Positions 46,101 through 56,620 of a stretch of 64,000 bases of DNA are shown piece by piece. A model generated the notes under the pieces. The model was not told the DNA's origin. It did not search any database and worked only from the letters and a program-made list of their open reading frames with translations. Every line of letters begins with the position of its first letter. Position 1 is the first letter of the stretch. Source of the stretch: Lepisosteus oculatus (taxonomy: Eukaryota > Chordata > Actinopteri > Semionotiformes > Lepisosteidae); the NCBI RefSeq assembly GCF_040954835.1, contig NC_090703.1, positions 19,481,444 to 19,545,443 on the forward strand. Reading direction: 5' to 3'. Position numbers and translations under genes: made by a program.

Positions 46101-46920
46101 ACGGGACTGGGACCGCCACCTCCCCCTTGCGCTCTGGGCGTATCGGACCGCGGTCCAGGAATCCACCGGGTGCACCCCGGCCTCGCTCATGCTGGGCCGG
46201 GAAATGCGAACACCGGTGGACCTGGTCTTCGGCCTGCCGCCCGGAGACGGGTCGGCACCGCCGGCTGGACCGGACTACGAGTGGGACCTGCGGCAGTGGA
46301 TGCAGCGGGTGCACAGCTTTGCACGGACCCACCTGACACAGGCGGGGGTCCGGCAGAAGCGGTACTACGACCTGCGCTGCAGGGGGCCTGCCTTCCAGCC
46401 CGGGGACTCGGTTTGGGTGTACAACCCGCGGCGCCGCAAAGGCCTCAGTCCTAAGCTGGCGCCGTCGTGGGAGGGGCCCGCTGAGGTACTCGGGGTGGTG
46501 GGCGAGGTCTGCTACCGTGTCCGGTTGCGAACACGGGGGAGAGTGGTGGTCCTGCACCGAGACCGCCTGGCCCCCTACCGGGCCCGGGAGGAGGAGCCGT
46601 GTGGGGAGGCTCCAGAGGAGCAGCCGGGGCCGGAGCCGGCCGATAGTGGGGCGTCCGTGGATCGCCAGCCGTCACCGCGGCGCAGCGGCCGCTCACGCAG
46701 GGTTCCGCAGCAGTTGGCCGAATACGAGTACAGCCTGAGGGGGGTGTTCGACGTCGGCGAGACGCCAGACGCTTCAGGTGGGGGCAGTGTAACGCCCTCG
46801 CCTGGTGGTGAGGAGGAAGCGCCCCTAGGCGCTCGTAGTACCGCTGGGCATGCTGGGAGTGGTAGCCGGGAAGAGTCTGAGGGTCAGCACGATGACCAGC
46901 GGCTGACCCTGCCTGTGTAA
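43003..46920 (+). CDS. Gypsy pol polyprotein (PR-RT-RH-IN)
   Basis: 1,305 codons with no stop; it is probably made as a Gag-Pol fusion by -1 frameshifting, so the first codon shown (TTG) is not a real start. Aspartic protease: LLDTGSS, catalytic Asp at residue 86. Reverse transcriptase: FCVNYRKLNEV at about 358 and YLDD at 460-463. RNase H: LDTDASDSGVG from about 606. Integrase: HHCC zinc finger at about 849-890 (GVGHFGGKKTL, CRTCAVC), then the DDE triad at Asp919, Asp979 (HSDQGRNF) and Glu1015 (GLVERFNRT), a D-X35-E spacing. A GPY/F-like module (WEGPAEVLG) follows, with no clear chromodomain. The last 44 codons and the stop lie inside the 3' LTR. All key residues are present. Confidence 0.93.
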   Translation: MRPLREKRTPSPGLPGTRTSLSPIGVGKRERGGSARGRPSLNTSTPAPESAVKTGAPHATVGRVGCSRGLYLHCRIEDQPCLALLDTGSSVTLLRPGVLPDTEGTNPPGWEASSLRLRTVTGQLAAVRGKRVLAFRLGAATVRHPCYLAPIQEDCILGLDLLQRVGARLDLDRQELVWQGERLHLVEGRSGEGRGTRACRSRGNKRQRRRRQSPGQTRPASRGASVPDPAPESAGGPDKAAAGAERCVEAKRAVEDLFQRSCEGLDQDQRQRLQQLLAQNEDLFAARDEDCTRTALVQHEINTGDARPIRIPPGRMVHAKRTAAEEKIREMAAAGVIEPSASPWSAPAVLVKKKDGSWRFCVNYRKLNEVTRKDSYPLPRIDDALDYITGSTWFSSLDLRCGYWQVPLAPDARPKTAFSIGQGLWQFTVMPFGLCNAPATFERLMERVLASVPRNQCVLYLDDLLVHARSFDQALTNLQAVLACIRRAGLRLNPRKCELLRREVTFLGHVVGPRGVATDPGKVAAVRGWPTPRTVAELRSFLGLASYYRRFVRDFASIAAPLHRLTDKGRRFDWDSGCETAFGRLREALVGAPVLAYPDPRLPYILDTDASDSGVGAVLAQEGPDGERVVAYYSRALTRPERNYCVTRRELLAVMAAVHHFRPYLFGTRFRLRTDHASLTWLLHFKEPEGQMARWIEILQEYDFTVVHRAGSRHLNADALSRRPCEAADCHHCARREQREEAVRTVAGVSAAATAREGPLGVGLPDLAQRQAADPDVGPVLRWRAAGVRPTREELAPHPKSVKALCALWEALEVKDGVLRRGWRVPSSGEVRWQLVVPRSLRGAVLRAVHGQPGVGHFGGKKTLQRLRGHFYWGLCHRDVERYCRTCAVCVAQKGPPERSRAPLQQHQVGAPMERVGVDVLGPFPRTEAGNRYVLVAMDYFTKWPEAYALPDQSAPTVADALLEGMFARLGVPEELHSDQGRNFESQVFARVCQRLGITKTRTTPLHPQSDGLVERFNRTLATQLATLVSRHQRDWDRHLPLALWAYRTAVQESTGCTPASLMLGREMRTPVDLVFGLPPGDGSAPPAGPDYEWDLRQWMQRVHSFARTHLTQAGVRQKRYYDLRCRGPAFQPGDSVWVYNPRRRKGLSPKLAPSWEGPAEVLGVVGEVCYRVRLRTRGRVVVLHRDRLAPYRAREEEPCGEAPEEQPGPEPADSGASVDRQPSPRRSGRSRRVPQQLAEYEYSLRGVFDVGETPDASGGGSVTPSPGGEEEAPLGARSTAGHAGSGSREESEGQHDDQRLTLPV
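46775..46787 (+). other. Gypsy polypurine tract
   Basis: A purine-rich GGTGGGGGCAG-type stretch directly before the 3' LTR is the expected plus-strand primer. It lies within the pol frame. Confidence 0.6.
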
Positions 46921-47139
46921 ATAATGTCCTAGTAATTCTAGTACCCTGTGTAGTCCTGTAAAAGTAGAGTGTGTTGTTAGGTAATTACCACCCTAAATGT
47001 GTGTACGTGTTCGTCAGACTCCTCATGTTTGTGTAGATCCTGTGTTTGGTTTTGGTGTGGTTGTAAAATAAAGCCAGTGCTTGGTTAATCGCGTCTCCAC
47101 TGTTCTTTAGTTCTGAGAAAGAACCTGCAATACGCTACA
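46788..47139 (+). repeat. Gypsy 3' LTR
   Basis: 352 bp, identical by eye to 41776-42127. It contains the pol stop codon at 46918-46920. Confidence 0.93.
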
Positions 47140-47143
47140 CAAG
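47140..47143. repeat. Gypsy target site duplication, right copy
   Basis: CAAG, matching 41772-41775. Confidence 0.8.
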
Positions 47144-47447
47144 GCTCGAAAAATGAATTCACATCTGTTCGACTAAACAGGCTCACCACTCTCACTGAAA
47201 TGGTGCTTTTTATTTTTAATTGTTGTTGTTCCTGTTTTGTTTCTGTAAAGCGCTTTGAGAAGCCACCTTTAAAGGCGCTATATCAAATAAAGTTTATTAT
47301 CATAATATTTATTATATGTGTGTGTGAGTGTGCGCGCACGCACACTCATGTTGGTCATTGAGAATTTCTGGAGTTCCTATGAGACGATGACTTGTAGGTG
47401 GTACTGGGATGCTTTGGTACTTAGACCAAAAAGTTTGAGAACCACTG

Positions 47448-47455
47448 ATGTAGTC
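47448..47455. repeat. hAT target site duplication, right copy
   Basis: ATGTAGTC, identical to 40654-40661. Confidence 0.9.
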
Positions 47456-48270
47456 TGATCTCCTTAGACCCGAGACACTAAGCAAGACTGGGCCTAATTA
47501 GTACTGAGATAGGAAAGATCAGAGGAAAAACAGGTTGCTGCTGCTAGTAATGTTAGTGTACCAGTTGGTGGCGCCCTTTCCTGTGGATAGAATTTCAAAA
47601 CCAATGCCCCTTTTGTGACCTTTCCTTTGGATGGGATGTAAAACTGTGATCTTACCTACAATATGTAGTCACTAAAACCATCATGTCATCTTTAAATGAG
47701 TGTGGGTGCAGGCCCTCCGAGAGCTCAGATGAGGCCTTGGCCATTTCACATTGTGAGGCCCCCTCATTGTTTGGGAAGAAGGGGGGAACAAATATTTTAA
47801 TGTCAAGAATGGCATGATGGGAAGATTAAGGTAGGCATTTTGAAACTTCTAAAGAAAGGTAGATTCAGCACTGAAAGGGGGGTGTTTTTTCACAACTGTG
47901 GACTTTAGTCGAGAATCACAGTATGTGGTAAAAGTTCCAAATTTGACTCAAATCGAGAAACACAGCCAAATGGTTAAAGTGGAGGACCACGCAATCTTGG
48001 CTGAGGTGAGGCCCCCCTGTGAGGTGAGGCCCGGGCCACATGGCCCTGCTGGCCCCAATCTAAGCTTGTTTCAGTTTGGCCTAACTCAAGTTATCACTTA
48101 ATTCATTTGGTGAAGCATTTATGTATTCTCCACCTTATCTGCTGTATTGCAGGGCTCCTGTGCATCATCCATGTGGATGCCGACCTATAGTGGTAAATGA
48201 ATTGTGTAAAATGCAATGGGATCCTTTGAGGTAAACTGCACTGTATAAATGCAACGAATTATTACTTTTA
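47448..48270 (+). repeat. Old 5S-derived SINE, split by the hAT insertion
   Basis: TAGTCTGATCTCC, ACTAAGCAAGACTGGGCCTA and TTAGTACTGAGATAGG follow the inner part of 5S rRNA. GGTTGCTGCTGCTAG follows, and at 48150-48270 comes a diverged SINE end (GTGCATCATCCATGTGGATG, CACTGTATAAATGCAACGAA). The middle (47700-48110) is not recognisable and may be another insertion. It is more diverged than copies 1-3. Confidence 0.55.
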
Positions 48271-51200
48271 TCAGTTTGAAACATTTTTATATCTTTACTG
48301 TGACAGATCGGCACGCCCATCTCTCCAGCCTGTATCCAACGTTTTATTGAATAATAGTCCGGAACTCACAATAAGGTCTCTCAATACAGTTTCAGAAATA
48401 TAATACAATACTTATATCAGATATATAAGTGAGCCCACAGACCAGTTTTCTGTTGAAACTAGCTTTTGGAACATTGAACAATTTGTAATTATTCTGAAAT
48501 GAATAAATATATTGATACTATGTTAGACTGGAAATAACATTCACTTTAGATAAAAAAGAAACCTACAGTAAGGGATTGTTTTAGACCAATATATTTTCAC
48601 CTTTTCTCTGAGTTGTATGTGCATAGAAATAATATTTGACCTTTCATTACTAAATAAGGCTGAGAAAGATATGATGGTCTGACATGGGGTGAAATAAATA
48701 AGGAATAATTAAACAGCCACAGTGTAACAGTGATTTATCTTTCATTATATTTTATTTTGCACAAAAAAATAAATTCTTCTTTTATTCTCCACCTTGAAAG
48801 CATATTTGTCCAAACACGAAATTTCAGAAAACAAAGTGCAGCAGATTTTACATTTGGGTTCAAGTTTAAAAATATTTCTGTCAGTAGATGGCGTGGCTTT
48901 GCTTTTTTACTTCACATTTACAACAGACCTTATGACCAATAATCACCATAATATCAGACAATCTTTTTATAATACTTAGAATATTTCAGAACTCCAAGCT
49001 TATACATAGATACACATTTAAGATTCTTCTACAGTCTGTTTGCTAATGGCATCACTTATTATATGTGTTAAGTTAAGCAACTTTCTTCTTATATTGTCAA
49101 AAAGGTTAAATACTACAATACTGTCAATGCGTCTATGAGCTACAGGTGATTGGCTAAAAAATATTGATGGTGAAACCATGTGGAAGCATTTGTTAAATAC
49201 CAAGGTATACAGTACATCTGAATACAAACAAAATGTTTATTTTCAATAGAAAGGCATGGTGATGTTAACAGTTACACCCCTGACTTGGGGCTCATATGGG
49301 GCTCATATTTGTTATTTTTACACATATACACAAATAAACAAAAATAATTACACGTATTTTGAAAATGTACAAGTGACAACCAGAAAGAGTTTCAAAGGTT
49401 TCTCCCTCAGAGGAAAATATATAAAATATGAGCTGACATTTTTTTCATTACATTTTTTTTTACCAGTGTGTTCTCTATCTAGAGTTTGGTCTTCACATTT
49501 TACCATTACCTTTATAGTTAACACAAGAAGGAAATTTTGCTTTGGAGTAGAAAAGGGCTTTGAAAAACAATCGGTGTTTTCTAGAAGTGGTCCCTTGCAA
49601 GGTTTTCTAAGATCACAGACACATGGTGCACATTCAAGTAGAAAACATCTACTAAGAAATGATTGTGGTTGCCTTATCTCTCTTCTATTCTCTTGAGGTG
49701 TCCAGCTCTGATGGGAAATCTATAGATAATTGTTTTGTGAGCTGGTTGGCTCCAGCAATGATGAGTGAAACTGGTTGTATTAAGGCCAGGCTGTCTCATG
49801 CAGTTGTTCTTTTTATTTTCTACAGACCTTATTAGCAATTATTGCCCCGTTTTGCACTTAACATACAAAAAAGTAAGGTATCATTAATAGGTACATGAAA
49901 CCCGTGCTTTCCAGTATCGATAAATATCAGATCACCTGGTCCCAGTTTGTAAAACCTAGTGAATAGTCTTTTAAGTTGTAAACTTCTGTAATGCCCATAA
50001 ATTCCCATTTACTGATAAATCGGTGAATGAACAGATAAGCATCACAAACCTTTGGATTCAGTTCTAACCAGTGGCGCCTTCTGTGTAGCGTTTACATGTT
50101 CACACCTTGCCACATGGGTATTCCCGGCCAACTCTGGTTTCCTTCCATCCTCCAGAGATGTGCTGACTAGATTAAATGTGTCTGTAAAGTGTTCCTACGT
50201 GTTTGTGTGCATGTGTGTGCCTTGCATCCTGTTTAGGATTCAGTCCTGCCTTGAGCCTTAGGCTTCTAGAATACGTTTCAGGTTGCCATCATCTTAACCA
50301 AGAAAGAGCATCTTTCTCTTAATGGATGGGTAAACAGATAAACATTGAAAATGTGTTATATAATATCAAAGGCCTGAGCCATTCTCTTAACATTGGAACT
50401 CTGTCATTAAACATCTGTGCACTTATTACTATAAGCTTAATCATATTTAGGAGCTGAATAATATGAAAAATGTGCATTTAAGAAATTCATGTTTGTAGGA
50501 ATCACATTTCTCCCTTCAGTAATCTGATCTTATCATTTGTCAATAGAGGTCCAAACATACTGTACGTCTGGTCAAGCACTCAAAAAAAATACTGTCTAAT
50601 TGGAAAAAAAAAATATTTTTAACCTCAGTTTTAAATAACAAACACAAGATTTGATCAGGTTGGTTTACTTATTTGCAAGTCTGTATTCAGGAGGGGAGGG
50701 GTTGTAAAACATCCCACATTGTTAATTATTGTGGTAGAGAAGTCCCTCCCTCCTGCCTGGTGTCTGTTATATACTGGCAAGCTAACACCCTGCAACTCTG
50801 ATTAAGAGTTCAGCACTTTCAGGATGTCCTGAAACTACCAGTGAAAGGCCAGACCTTGGAAGCAATTCTTGAAAGTTGACACACAACACGTAAGAATCAG
50901 CATTTGCCTTATTTTACTTTTACTAAGCTTATTATCTTGACACTTTGTCTTTCTCTGCGGCACAGACAGCAGCCTCACAGCAAATGTGCTGAAACTGTTA
51001 TATTGACTTTGACCAATATAATTCCAAAATAATTTCTAACTCTGTTGATTGTCAATTTTACATCACAAAATGTAAATATGTTAGCAGTATAGATTTCTTT
51101 CTCATTATATACACATGTGTAAATGTATAGGTACTTAAAAATCTTGTATATTTTTTAACACAACAACATTTTAAATTCCTCTAGTATGTATACAGATATT

Positions 51201-51900
51201 ACTTGTGGGTTTTTTTAGTCCTTAAGTACTGTTATTGTAAGTTGTAGATTCGTTCTGACCTAGAATGGTGTAGTGTTTTGTGTGATACATTAATACAGGG
51301 ATGGGCAACACCAGTCCTTTTATTTCACTTTCAGATGTAAAAATAAATACGTCATAGAACTAATTATGGTATTATAGTCAAACAGCATTCAAAAAACACT
51401 ATCTGAAAAGATGCAGCCCTTCATACATTATCTCTGACAATATCCTTTGAGATAAGAATATGTCAATTATATTAAATCTTAAAAATATACAGATATATGC
51501 AAAGTATATCCAGTATAATATGCAGTAAAGATGTTTAGAGAAATTATTTTTAAGATATATAAAAATAAAAATCATTAAGTATTTATTTTACACTTTCAAG
51601 AACAACATAAACACAATTTAATATATATATATATCTCTCTCTGAAGACCCTCAAAGGACTAATCACAGTGCAGCCGTGTGGTGAGCGACCTCTTGATGAT
51701 ATTTTGCCCTTCTTTTCAACTGGCAGGTCCAGTCACTTCTAAGAAGAAACCCACAATATGAAATGCCAATTCTATCAATCTTGTACTGTCCACCTAATAA
51801 TTTAGATGAATCTCCAAAGGCTCAAAAACTGCTGTAGCATTCTGGGGGGAAACTAATGGCTGAAAAACTACAGCAGATGTAGGAGGTTTTGAGCCCTTTA
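48271..51900. other. Intergenic region upstream of ITPK1
   Basis: AT-rich; no gene, RNA or repeat family recognised. Open frames here are short and match nothing I know. Confidence 0.5.
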
Positions 51901-52806
51901 AGCAACATGCTGACGTCATGCACACCACAGCGCTCGGAGCGCCCTGTCTCTTTAAGAGAAATGTGCCGCTGCTGCCACCTAGGGGTGCCGTCCCGAAGCT
52001 GACGCAGGCTTTTCTTTCGATTCGGGAAGGAGGGCTAGCTGCTCTCCGGCTGCTACAGTGTAATGTATGCTATGGCTGCACGTTGCCGTACCCAGTAAAT
52101 GAACAGAACTTGGCTCGGGAGGGTGTGTCAGAGCGAATATTTCAATCAATCCGGTTGAAAACAGGGGGTTCGCGCATTGCTGATGCGTATTAGAAGGATA
52201 TCAACTTCTGGCTACCTTGATCAAAGCACTCAGAATGGAATGCTGAGGGGGAAATGCAAAACCCGGTACATGGCTTTTATTATTATTATGCTTATTGCTA
52301 TTATTATTCACCTTGTAGTTACGTAGGTTGTGAGAATATTTTACTTTGTTGCTCCCCTGTATGCGGAGCAGGTTTTCGCGGGTGCGATTTAGAAAATCGT
52401 TCATTTCGGAAGGGAGAGGGTGCATTTAGGGGAAAAAAGCAAAACGGGTGGGGGGTTGGTCTTGTATAACTAGATCCAGTAGAAATGCTTGCCTTGAGGA
52501 AATAAATCGTCTCTTTCAGCAAGATAATATACACAATGCTTGTAACTGGGTAGCACTTGTACACATTACACTGCATTCTGAAGAGGCATTTCCCGTGCTT
52601 CGGTATTTTGTAAGTTATTTCTTATAACCTTTGGAGGAGTTTAACTTGCATTGCATCCGCTCTTCGGTCTTTACGATAATATTAACCCATTTTCAAATCA
52701 TTTTCTGCTCTCCGCCAGGCTTGAGGAGGGAGACGGCTTCCTGTTCATCCTGAGTCCATTTTAAATTATTTAGCAAATCTGGAGTGAACTAATACAAGGC
52801 ATCGAG
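51901..52806 (+). promoter_or_regulatory. ITPK1: ITPK1 promoter and 5'UTR region
   Basis: A GC-richer, CpG-containing stretch (51910-52170) carries a perfect palindromic cAMP response element TGACGTCA at 51911-51918. Closer to the gene, CTCTCCGCCAG at 52708-52718 could be an acceptor, giving a coding exon from about 52719 with a non-coding exon upstream. The transcription start is not resolvable by eye. Confidence 0.45.
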
Positions 52807-52901
52807 ATGCAGACCTTTTTAAAAGGCAGGAGAGTGGGATACTGGCTCAGCGAGAAGAAGATCAAGAAACTGAATTTCCAGGCCTTTGCCGAGATGTGCA
52901 G
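52807..52901 (+). CDS. ITPK1: ITPK1, first coding exon (gene continues beyond the window)
   Basis: Inositol-tetrakisphosphate 1-kinase phosphorylates and isomerises inositol tris- and tetrakisphosphates in the cytosol, on the route to IP5 and IP6; it has an ATP-grasp fold. This exon gives the first 31 residues plus two bases of the next codon (AG before donor GTACCG). MQTFLKGRRVGYWLSEKKIK is followed by KLNFQAFAEMC, nearly identical to the human N-terminus. The catalytic domain is in later exons, none of which I find before 64000. The orientation and position after LYSET match the vertebrate gene order. Confidence 0.92.
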
Positions 52902-53939
52902 GTACCGTTTCCACTTTTCGGAATTAATGTATTTCTCCACGTTTCGGTTTATCACAGGAACTGCGCACTTGTCGCCAGTTAGAAATTTCGGGTTGCTGTT
53001 AACCTGTTGTTGTACTACTTATAACGAAAACGCACATTGTCCTTTACGGTAAAGCCGGTTAGTTGGCCCGAACACAGTTCCCATTAGTCAACCTGTTGCT
53101 GAAGGCGACGGCAATCTCATAGCAATCCCAGTGGCATCCTGAGCTCGCCCAGTTCTGGGAAAACCCAGGGTAGTTGCTGGGATTTGCGGAGCCCGGAATG
53201 AAGTGCTCCACTCGGATAGGGTCTTTTTAAAGTAAGCATCGACTTTCTTATGAAGTGGGGGATTACCTGGAGAAAGGAGATTAGATGTCACAGTGAGGAC
53301 GCCTAACTGGAATAGAAATGCTTTCGCAGGTGAAGTGACAGGGATGTTGCTTGCTTTACTGTGGAGAGACAGATACGTTATTAGCAGTATTCGACTGGAT
53401 ATTCCAGTAAAGCATGCTTTAAACTGTAAAGTAAGCGTTGCTTTGTTGTGAATTTACGTTTTACGTTCAAATTTGCGTTTGGGACTTGATATTATCACGA
53501 GTGTTTATTTGAGTGAGCTATTCCATTATCTGTTGTCTGTTCACACTGTACATCAATGATAGTTGTGTTGTTTTTTTTATGTCTGTGCTTTTAAAAATAG
53601 AAATATACTTATGTGATGTTAGATTCGAGATGAGATGTATGATGTCAGAATTATTTTTAGCTCATTATCTTTCTGATGAAAATGCAGAAAATGATTTGAC
53701 GACTTAGGTGTGCGACAGGCTCTGGATAGATAACACGTTTAAAGATGCATGTCCCGGCAGGTTTAGAATTTCCTGATGTTTTCAGGAGAGAACAAATGCG
53801 ACTTTATTCATGTCACGTTTTTCAAAGCTCATTGATAGCGTCTAAGGCCATCTTAAAAGAGCTCTGTTTAAATTGTTGCAGTGAAATCTTGGGGTTAGTT
53901 CCTGTTTCCAATGCAAACAGTACGGAGAAGTCACTTCTT

Positions 53940-53985
53940 TTCTGACGACTACAATGTTTGAGTAAAAACATTGTAGTCGTCAGAA
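53940..53985. repeat. Perfect 20-bp inverted repeat with 6-nt loop
   Basis: TTCTGACGACTACAATGTTT at 53940-53959 and its exact complement at 53966-53985, separated by GAGTAA. It is not part of any repeat family I recognise here. A near-direct repeat of GTTCGTGAAAAT follows. Confidence 0.85.
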
Positions 53986-55449
53986 GTTCGTGAAAATATT
54001 TTGGTGCGTGAAATTGAGTTCGTGAAAATGTTAGCATGAGCAGAAAACCTACACACATAAAGATGTTTGCAGTGGTGTTGGGGAATCATAAAACCTACCA
54101 AAGTACACACGTGTGCCTGGCTATAGTTGATCTAAAATTGTGTATTGCCTGTCCCGTCCGACTGTAATTCACGGGCTAAAATTAGTCATTCTCTGTTGGA
54201 GACAGAAAAGAAATGCAATTGACCTGTCTGGACTGAACCTTTTTGTTTGCCAGTATATGGCACAGCCTGACAGAGATGAACTTCTTCAGTAAATCGAACT
54301 ATTTGTAATGGTTTATGGTGAACAGAAAGCTAAGGCCATTAAGAGGAAAATCTAGTGTTGGCATGCTGGGAAGGCATCCTTTCATCTCCTAGTTTAACCT
54401 CTAAGAATGCAAGTCTGCCTCTCCTGGTCTATTTAGCAGTGTTTCCTCTGGTGGGAGAGATCCCAAATGAAACCCATGAGTGGCTCCATTATGAAGAAGA
54501 AACTCAGTCAGATTAAAAATAACCAACAAAATTCAACTCTTTGTCAATGAAGATTCTTTAGTTTATCTCTATTCGAGGTAATTCCATCTTAAAAATATTT
54601 GGAGTATTTGGCCTTACTTTGTAGCTCTATTTTCTAAATCTAGTTTGAAAAGGTGGATCTATTTGGAATTGTTGCTGCTTTGTAAATAAAAACAATGAGG
54701 TTATGTTACCCCAACAGTGTTATTTATAAATGAGTTTAGAATCGCTGAGTACAAGGTTTGTTGTCATTTTATTATTGCAAAGGAAACTTTCACTTGTTAC
54801 ATGTTTGGATTCTCCCATTGTGTCGTTGCTACAAATCCGACAGTAAAGAGTAGCGTTCTTCTATACGGTTTCTATAAATAGCAGGTTTTTGTCATTTTTA
54901 ACATCTGAAAGTTTGCCAGCTTTGGTATGTTCCTGTTTCTATATGTATAACTTTTTCTTGCCTTGGATTGAATCTCCTAGATTCTGTAAGGTCCGTGATA
55001 ATACAGACATACTGTCAATGGGAAATGCTTGGCTATAGGCTGGTTTGAAAGTAGAAGATATTAAAAATAATAAAATGTCATTGATCCTGGAGCTTGAGTC
55101 ATTAGGGCACATGCTTTTAGTACTAAGCTTGTTTCAGAACTGGTTGAACAGGAAGAAGGACACTGTGTCACATGAGTTTTCCTTTTTAAAAATACAATTT
55201 TGTTTGTCTGACACAGTTTCCTTATGTGCTTTATGAAACATGAAACAGGTCATCAGTTTTCTTTTCAACTGCTGCTTAAGAACAACCCTTCTTTAGGGAG
55301 AACTATGTATTGTAGAAAGATGCTTAGTATTATCCAAGCCTTTAGCACCTAAGATGATTTAGTGTTGGTTTAAGACTCAGAATGTTGTTGTTTTTTTTAA
55401 TTTAAGAAGTTTGTGAGTTTCCTCATTTTGAAACAGGGCTGACCAATTT

Positions 55450-55480
<31 letters not shown>

Positions 55481-56126
55481 TCAATATTTTGTGAATATGT
55501 CCTAAAATGTCATGCTAACACGCTAAATCATCTTAGGAGGAATTTATTTATGTCAGACAATCAGTTGTATCGGTAAAGCCCTTTTTTATAGTGCATTGAA
55601 CGCTTGCAAGTTTCATTGCAGGGAAGAGCAGCCACTGGTTGGTTTTGGCAGGTTCTCGAGGTCAGGTGTTTTGTTTTGCCCTGAAGTTCGCTGTAGCCTG
55701 AATTGGCTAATTCCAGATGGAGAAAAAAAAATGTTGTATACAAATAAGAAGTGTTTTTGGAATCCACCACTTTCTTAAAAAAAAAAAACTTTTCCATTTG
55801 TTTTGTGTAACACCTTAACTGTTGTACATACTGCTTAAGGAAGTTCCAGTTTCAAACTGACTTTTGGACTTTTATAATTTTTGATCTGGTTGTGTTTTGT
55901 ACATTTCAGGTACTGTATGTTTAATTTTCTTCTTACAGCATTGTTTCCCTTATTGAACATTTCTTTCCTGGGGGTTCAGAAAGAACTGATTTTTGTTTCT
56001 TTCTGAAAATAGTCCTCGTGAAAGTGCAGGGAAAATAATGCTTCTCACGTGAACCTAAGGGGTCTCGTGCATCTTTGCACTGTTCACACCTTCTCGCACC
56101 AGAATATTTTCGCAATTGACATGCAG

Positions 56127-56522
56127 TAGAGCTGGGCGATAATTCGATAACGATAATTATCGCAATATAATTTTCCTTGATATAATTTTAACAAAAGTTC
56201 GATAAATGTTTGATATATATGTTTATGCTTTGCGCATGCACACAAAATACTGCGCGAGGGCGGGTGCGTGTTGCAGACCGGGCAGCTAACAGATTTGTTT
56301 AATGTTTCTGCTGTTTGGCAAGTGTTTGTTGTGTTCTTAAAATAAAGAGTTGTTTAATTTACCAATTAACTGTCTGGTTTCTTCAACTTTCACTCAGGAG
56401 AAAAAATCTACCTTTAAACTTGAAAGAAATAATGATTTGACATTTATCGCGATAATTATCAATATTGACTGATACAAAATTTTTTATCATAATAATGTTT
56501 TTGGCCATGTCGCCCAGCCCTA
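56127..56522. mobile_element. Non-autonomous hAT MITE
   Basis: Ends TAGAGCTGGGCGA and TCGCCCAGCCCTA are inverted repeats with one mismatch. Flanks ACATGCAG (56119-56126) and ACATACAG (56523-56530) are an 8-bp duplication with one change. Just inside the ends lie ATAATTATCG-type blocks, also inverted. There is no coding capacity. Confidence 0.82.
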
Positions 56523-56620
56523 ACATACAGTATCTTTTGTAGCATTGTGCTTACGCAGAAGAGAGCCTTCAAGTGTAGTTTAGAGTACATCAATTTATTG
56601 TGACACTAAACCATTGGAGC

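Larger units (their letters stand above)
41776..47139 (+). mobile_element. Gypsy-type LTR retrotransposon, apparently intact
   Basis: Complete element: 5' LTR, primer binding site, gag, overlapping pol, purine-rich tract and 3' LTR, with a 4-bp target duplication. The two LTRs are both 352 bp and I found no difference between them, which indicates a recent insertion. Pol order is protease, reverse transcriptase, RNase H, integrase. There is no envelope-like frame. Its GC content is far above that of the surrounding DNA. Confidence 0.95.
40662..47447 (+). mobile_element. hAT DNA transposon, split by a Gypsy element
   Basis: The left end CAGTGGTTCTCAAACT (40662) and the right end AGTTTGAGAACCACTG (to 47447) are perfect inverted repeats of the Charlie-like hAT type, with a perfect 8-bp target duplication outside them. 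Inside are a partial transposase frame (41250-41747), the Gypsy insertion (41776-47139), and a LINE-like tail (TGTAAAGCGCTTTGAGAAGC near 47245). Without the Gypsy element it is only about 1.4 kb, so most of the transposase is deleted. Confidence 0.9.

Noticed and set aside
47325..47352. GTGTGTGAGTGTGCGCGCACGCACACTC palindromic alternating purine-pyrimidine tract
   Set aside because: Explained as a microsatellite inside the hAT element; 9-bp arms are expected in such sequence.
51918..52193. 91-codon ORF in the ITPK1 promoter region
   Set aside because: Composition follows the GC-rich promoter; no similarity to ITPK1 or other proteins.
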